Assembly (NCBI RefSeq): GCF_007741515.1
Contig: NZ_CP036263.1
Location: 62,001 to 126,000 of the forward strand
From: Adhaeretor mobilis
Lineage (GTDB): Bacteria > Planctomycetota > Planctomycetia > Pirellulales > Lacipirellulaceae
Direction of reading: 5' to 3'
DNA length: 64,000 nt
Shown here in pieces: positions 61,867 to 64,000 of this stretch; position 1 is the stretch's first letter, and each line of letters starts with the position of its first letter. Made by a program: the position numbers and the translations under genes. Below the pieces are notes generated by a model that was not told the origin of the DNA, did not search any database, and was given only the letters and a program-made list of their open reading frames with translations.

Positions 61867-63525
61867 ATGACCGACTACATTAAGATTGCCGGCGGCACGA
61901 TTCACGATCCGGCCAACGATGTCGATGGCGCCACGCGCGACATTTGGATCTCCGACGGTAAGATCGTTGCCCCGCCGGAAGACGCCAGCGTGAAGCCCAA
62001 CCGCACGATCGATGCGCAAGGCCTGGTTGTCATGCCGGGCGGCATCGACATGCACTGCCACATCGCCGGGCCGAAGGTCAATACGGCCCGCAAGATGCGC
62101 CCCGAGGAAAAGCGCGCCTCGGAGGTCGTCCACCGAACTACCAACACACGCAGCGGCACGATGGGCAGCGTGCCCAGCACGTTCGCCACCGGTTACAAGT
62201 ACGCCGGCCTGGGTTACACGACTGCTTTCGACGCGGCCATTCTGCCGCTAGGTGCCCGTCACGCGCACGAAGAGTTCGACGATACGCCCTGCATCGATAA
62301 GGGCTTCTACGTGTTAATGGGAAATAACCACTACGTGATGAAAAGCATCGCGGAGAACGAGCCGCAAAAACTGAAAGCATTCATCGGTTGGCTACTTAAA
62401 TCCACCAAAGGCTTCGCGCCGAAGCTCGTCAACCCGGGCGGCGTGGAGGTTTGGAAACAGAAGCAAGCCGGCAACGTACACGGGCTGGACTCTGAGGTCG
62501 ACCACTTCAACGTCACTCCCCGACAGATCGTCAGCCAAGTGACCCAGGCCGCCAACGAGCTGGGTCTACCCCATCCGGTACACATACACTGCAACAATCT
62601 CGGCATGCCGGGCAATTGGGAAACCACGCTCGAAACGATGAAGGCGCTGAACGGTCACAAGGGGCACCTCACGCACATCCAGTTCCACAGCTACGGCGGC
62701 GGCGACGCGGACGAGAATACGTTTAACTCGAAAGTCACCCAGCTGGCCGAGTACGTCAACACGCACGACAACATTACCGTCGACGTCGGCCAGGTGCTGT
62801 TCGGCGAGACGACCAGCATGACCGGCGATGGGCCGCTGGGGTACTTCCTTTCCAATGTGTACGGCGGCAAGTGGTACAGCGGCGACACCGAGATGGAAGC
62901 CGGCTGCGGCATCACTCCAATCAAGTACAAGAACAAGAGTCTGGTGCACGCGCTGCAGTGGGCGATCGGCCTCGAATGGTACTTGCAGGTCGAAGACCCG
63001 TGGCGCGTGGTCATGAGCACCGACCACCCCAACGGCGGATCGTTCCTGGCGTACCCGCAGATCATCCGCTACCTGATGGATCGCCAGTACCGCAAAGATG
63101 TCATCAAGACGTGCCACCCGCGGGTGAAAGACCGTTGCACGCTCGGCGACATCGAGCGCGAGTACACGCTCAACGAGATCGCCATCATCACCCGCGCCGG
63201 CCCGGCGAGAATCCTCGGCCTAAAAAACAAGGGCCACCTCGCCCCCGGTGCCGACGCGGACATCACCGTCTACACGCCCCATGAGAACAAAGAAACGATG
63301 TTCGAGCTACCACGACTGGTGATTAAGGACGGCGAGATCATCGTCGACCAAGGCGACATGCGCGACCCGAGAAACGGTAAAACCCTGCACGTTCTGCCGG
63401 AGTATGACACCGGCGTGGAAACGGATATTCAAGCGTGGTTCGAGGAGTATTATTCGATTCAGTGGCGGAACTATCCGGTGGATGATAGTTACTTGCACAG
63501 GTCGGAAGTAGTGGCGGGGCGGTGA
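61867..63525 (+). CDS. fhcA: formyltransferase/hydrolase complex subunit A (formylmethanofuran dehydrogenase subunit A homologue)
   Basis: 552 aa. Amidohydrolase fold that hydrolyses formylmethanofuran to formate. The metal-binding MHCHIAGP (H63, H65) follows VVMPGGID; later ligands lie in HPVHIHCNNLG, THIQFHSYGGG and STDHPNGGSFLAYPQ. Length and motifs match FwdA/FhcA. It is divergent from fhcD with 360 bp between. The partner subunits FhcB and FhcC are not in the window; an IS1182-type transposase follows 116 bp downstream, so the usual cluster seems to be split or to continue beyond the edge. Confidence 0.94.
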   Translation: MTDYIKIAGGTIHDPANDVDGATRDIWISDGKIVAPPEDASVKPNRTIDAQGLVVMPGGIDMHCHIAGPKVNTARKMRPEEKRASEVVHRTTNTRSGTMGSVPSTFATGYKYAGLGYTTAFDAAILPLGARHAHEEFDDTPCIDKGFYVLMGNNHYVMKSIAENEPQKLKAFIGWLLKSTKGFAPKLVNPGGVEVWKQKQAGNVHGLDSEVDHFNVTPRQIVSQVTQAANELGLPHPVHIHCNNLGMPGNWETTLETMKALNGHKGHLTHIQFHSYGGGDADENTFNSKVTQLAEYVNTHDNITVDVGQVLFGETTSMTGDGPLGYFLSNVYGGKWYSGDTEMEAGCGITPIKYKNKSLVHALQWAIGLEWYLQVEDPWRVVMSTDHPNGGSFLAYPQIIRYLMDRQYRKDVIKTCHPRVKDRCTLGDIEREYTLNEIAIITRAGPARILGLKNKGHLAPGADADITVYTPHENKETMFELPRLVIKDGEIIVDQGDMRDPRNGKTLHVLPEYDTGVETDIQAWFEEYYSIQWRNYPVDDSYLHRSEVVAGR

Positions 63526-63534
63526 AAGGGCAAG

Positions 63535-63641
63535 TAGGGTCCGCTGTGAGCTTGTGAATTATTCAGCTACCTACTCGGCAGCTAAGAATTTAGAATCGGT
63601 GACTGCTTTGATTCTAACATGCTTTGCGATGGAGGTTCTTG
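63535..63641. mobile_element. probable left end region of an IS1182-type element within a GGTCCGC palindrome
   Basis: After fhcA, TAGGGTCCGCTGT (63535-63547) matches the left half of the palindrome at 15156-15175, but the expected right half (GCGGACC) is replaced by GAGCTTGTGAATTATTCAGC, which leads into the transposase gene. The insertion therefore appears to sit in the loop of a palindromic repeat. The exact element end and target duplication cannot be given without the right end. Confidence 0.5.
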
Positions 63642-64000
63642 ATGGAACGTACCACACAGACCGGCACGGCCCGTTTTCAGCGTGCTGAGCGACGACAGAT
63701 CGAGTTTCGCCCGCTCGCACTCGATCACTTGCTTGCTGAAGATCACGCAGCGCGACTGATTTGGGCCTACGTGGAAGGACTCGACCTGACGCTCTTGTAT
63801 CAGAAGATTAAGGCGGTGGATGGGAATGCTGGTCGCAATCCGATCGATCCAAAGATTCTCCTCTCGTTGTGGCTCTTCGCCACCGTCGAGGGAGTCACCT
63901 CCGCTCGTCGACTCGCTAAGCTCTGCCAAGAACACTTGGCTTACCTGTGGATCTGTGGCGAAGTGAGCGTGAATTACCATACGCTGAGCGACTTTCGCAC
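63642..64000 (+). CDS. IS1182-family transposase, 5' part only
   Basis: First 119 codons; the gene runs off the window. GGAGGT lies 6 nt before the ATG. The encoded start (MERTTQTGTARFQRAERRQI ... LALDHLLAEDHAARLIWAYV) is the DUF772-type N-terminal domain of IS1182/IS5-like transposases, continuing with AVDGNAGRNPIDPKILLSLW, ATVEGVTSARRLAKLCQEH and SVNYHTLSDFR. The DDE catalytic residues would be beyond the edge, so it cannot be said whether the gene is intact. Confidence 0.9.
   Translation, partial: MERTTQTGTARFQRAERRQIEFRPLALDHLLAEDHAARLIWAYVEGLDLTLLYQKIKAVDGNAGRNPIDPKILLSLWLFATVEGVTSARRLAKLCQEHLAYLWICGEVSVNYHTLSDFR

Noticed and set aside
63582..63980. 132-residue minus-strand frame at the right edge
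   Set aside because: It is the antisense of the IS1182-type transposase start, which has clear family motifs and a good ribosome site.
1..64000. tRNA or rRNA genes
   Set aside because: No cloverleaf with a GTTCGAATC-like T-loop at the right distance from a D-arm and no rRNA core sequence was noticed in the gaps; a tRNA scan would be decisive.

Overview
The window reads as chromosomal DNA of a planctomycete, most likely of the order Pirellulales. This is inferred from gene content. Four secreted proteins end in a VPEP...RRR sorting signal (PEP-CTERM), three of them with dockerin-like EF-hand segments (D-x-D/N-x-D/N-G). There is a DUF1559 protein, an SHD1-like protein, a C-A-S-R type sulfatase, a sigma-factor operon with planctomycete-style followers, and the archaeal-type C1-transfer genes fhcD and fhcA that planctomycetes share with methylotrophs. 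No tRNA, rRNA, CRISPR array, prophage or plasmid replication gene was recognised.

Layout. 0.1-9.9 kb: pterin dehydratase, SlyX, two small membrane proteins, an isochorismatase-type hydrolase, a secreted matrixin-like protease, a HEAT-like lipoprotein, a large DUF2339 membrane protein and GluQ. 10.4-16.9 kb: a second secreted metalloprotease, a Tat-exported intradiol dioxygenase, then an ECF sigma factor, a one-TM anti-sigma-like protein, a large secreted protein and a DUF1559 protein. 17-26.5 kb: GNAT protein, SHD1-like protein, then the glutamate synthase locus (LysR-gltB-gltD), split by an IS200/RAYT-type transposase. 27-35.4 kb: secreted cyclophilin, RsmD, a secreted esterase, an Uup-type ABC-F ATPase, Lnt and a coupled phosphoesterase. 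35.5-40.5 kb: an acidic lipoprotein and a TadE/TadG/TadE set. 40.6-48 kb: a secreted two-lobed aspartic-protease-like protein, another PEP-CTERM protein, UDP-sugar dehydrogenase and an MsbA-like exporter. 48.4-55.7 kb: a cysteine-rich lipoprotein with a structured 3' end, a FabF/hot-dog/ACP/hot-dog cluster, a predicted pseudokinase and a Nei-type glycosylase. 55.8-64 kb: a divergent hydrolase/sulfatase pair, then fhcD-tupA-tupB-tupC on the minus strand, divergent from fhcA, and the start of an IS1182-type transposase at the right edge.

The most informative context is the last region. The formyltransferase of the H4MPT/methanofuran C1 branch overlaps by 4 nt the first gene of a complete tungstate ABC importer, which ties C1 oxidation to tungsten supply. 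The second theme is an unusually dense set of short palindromic repeats. Several distinct families sit between genes, in frame inside genes, or supply stop codons. One 26-nt family occurs four times with compensatory changes in its stem, and a RAYT-like transposase that could have spread such elements lies in the same window.
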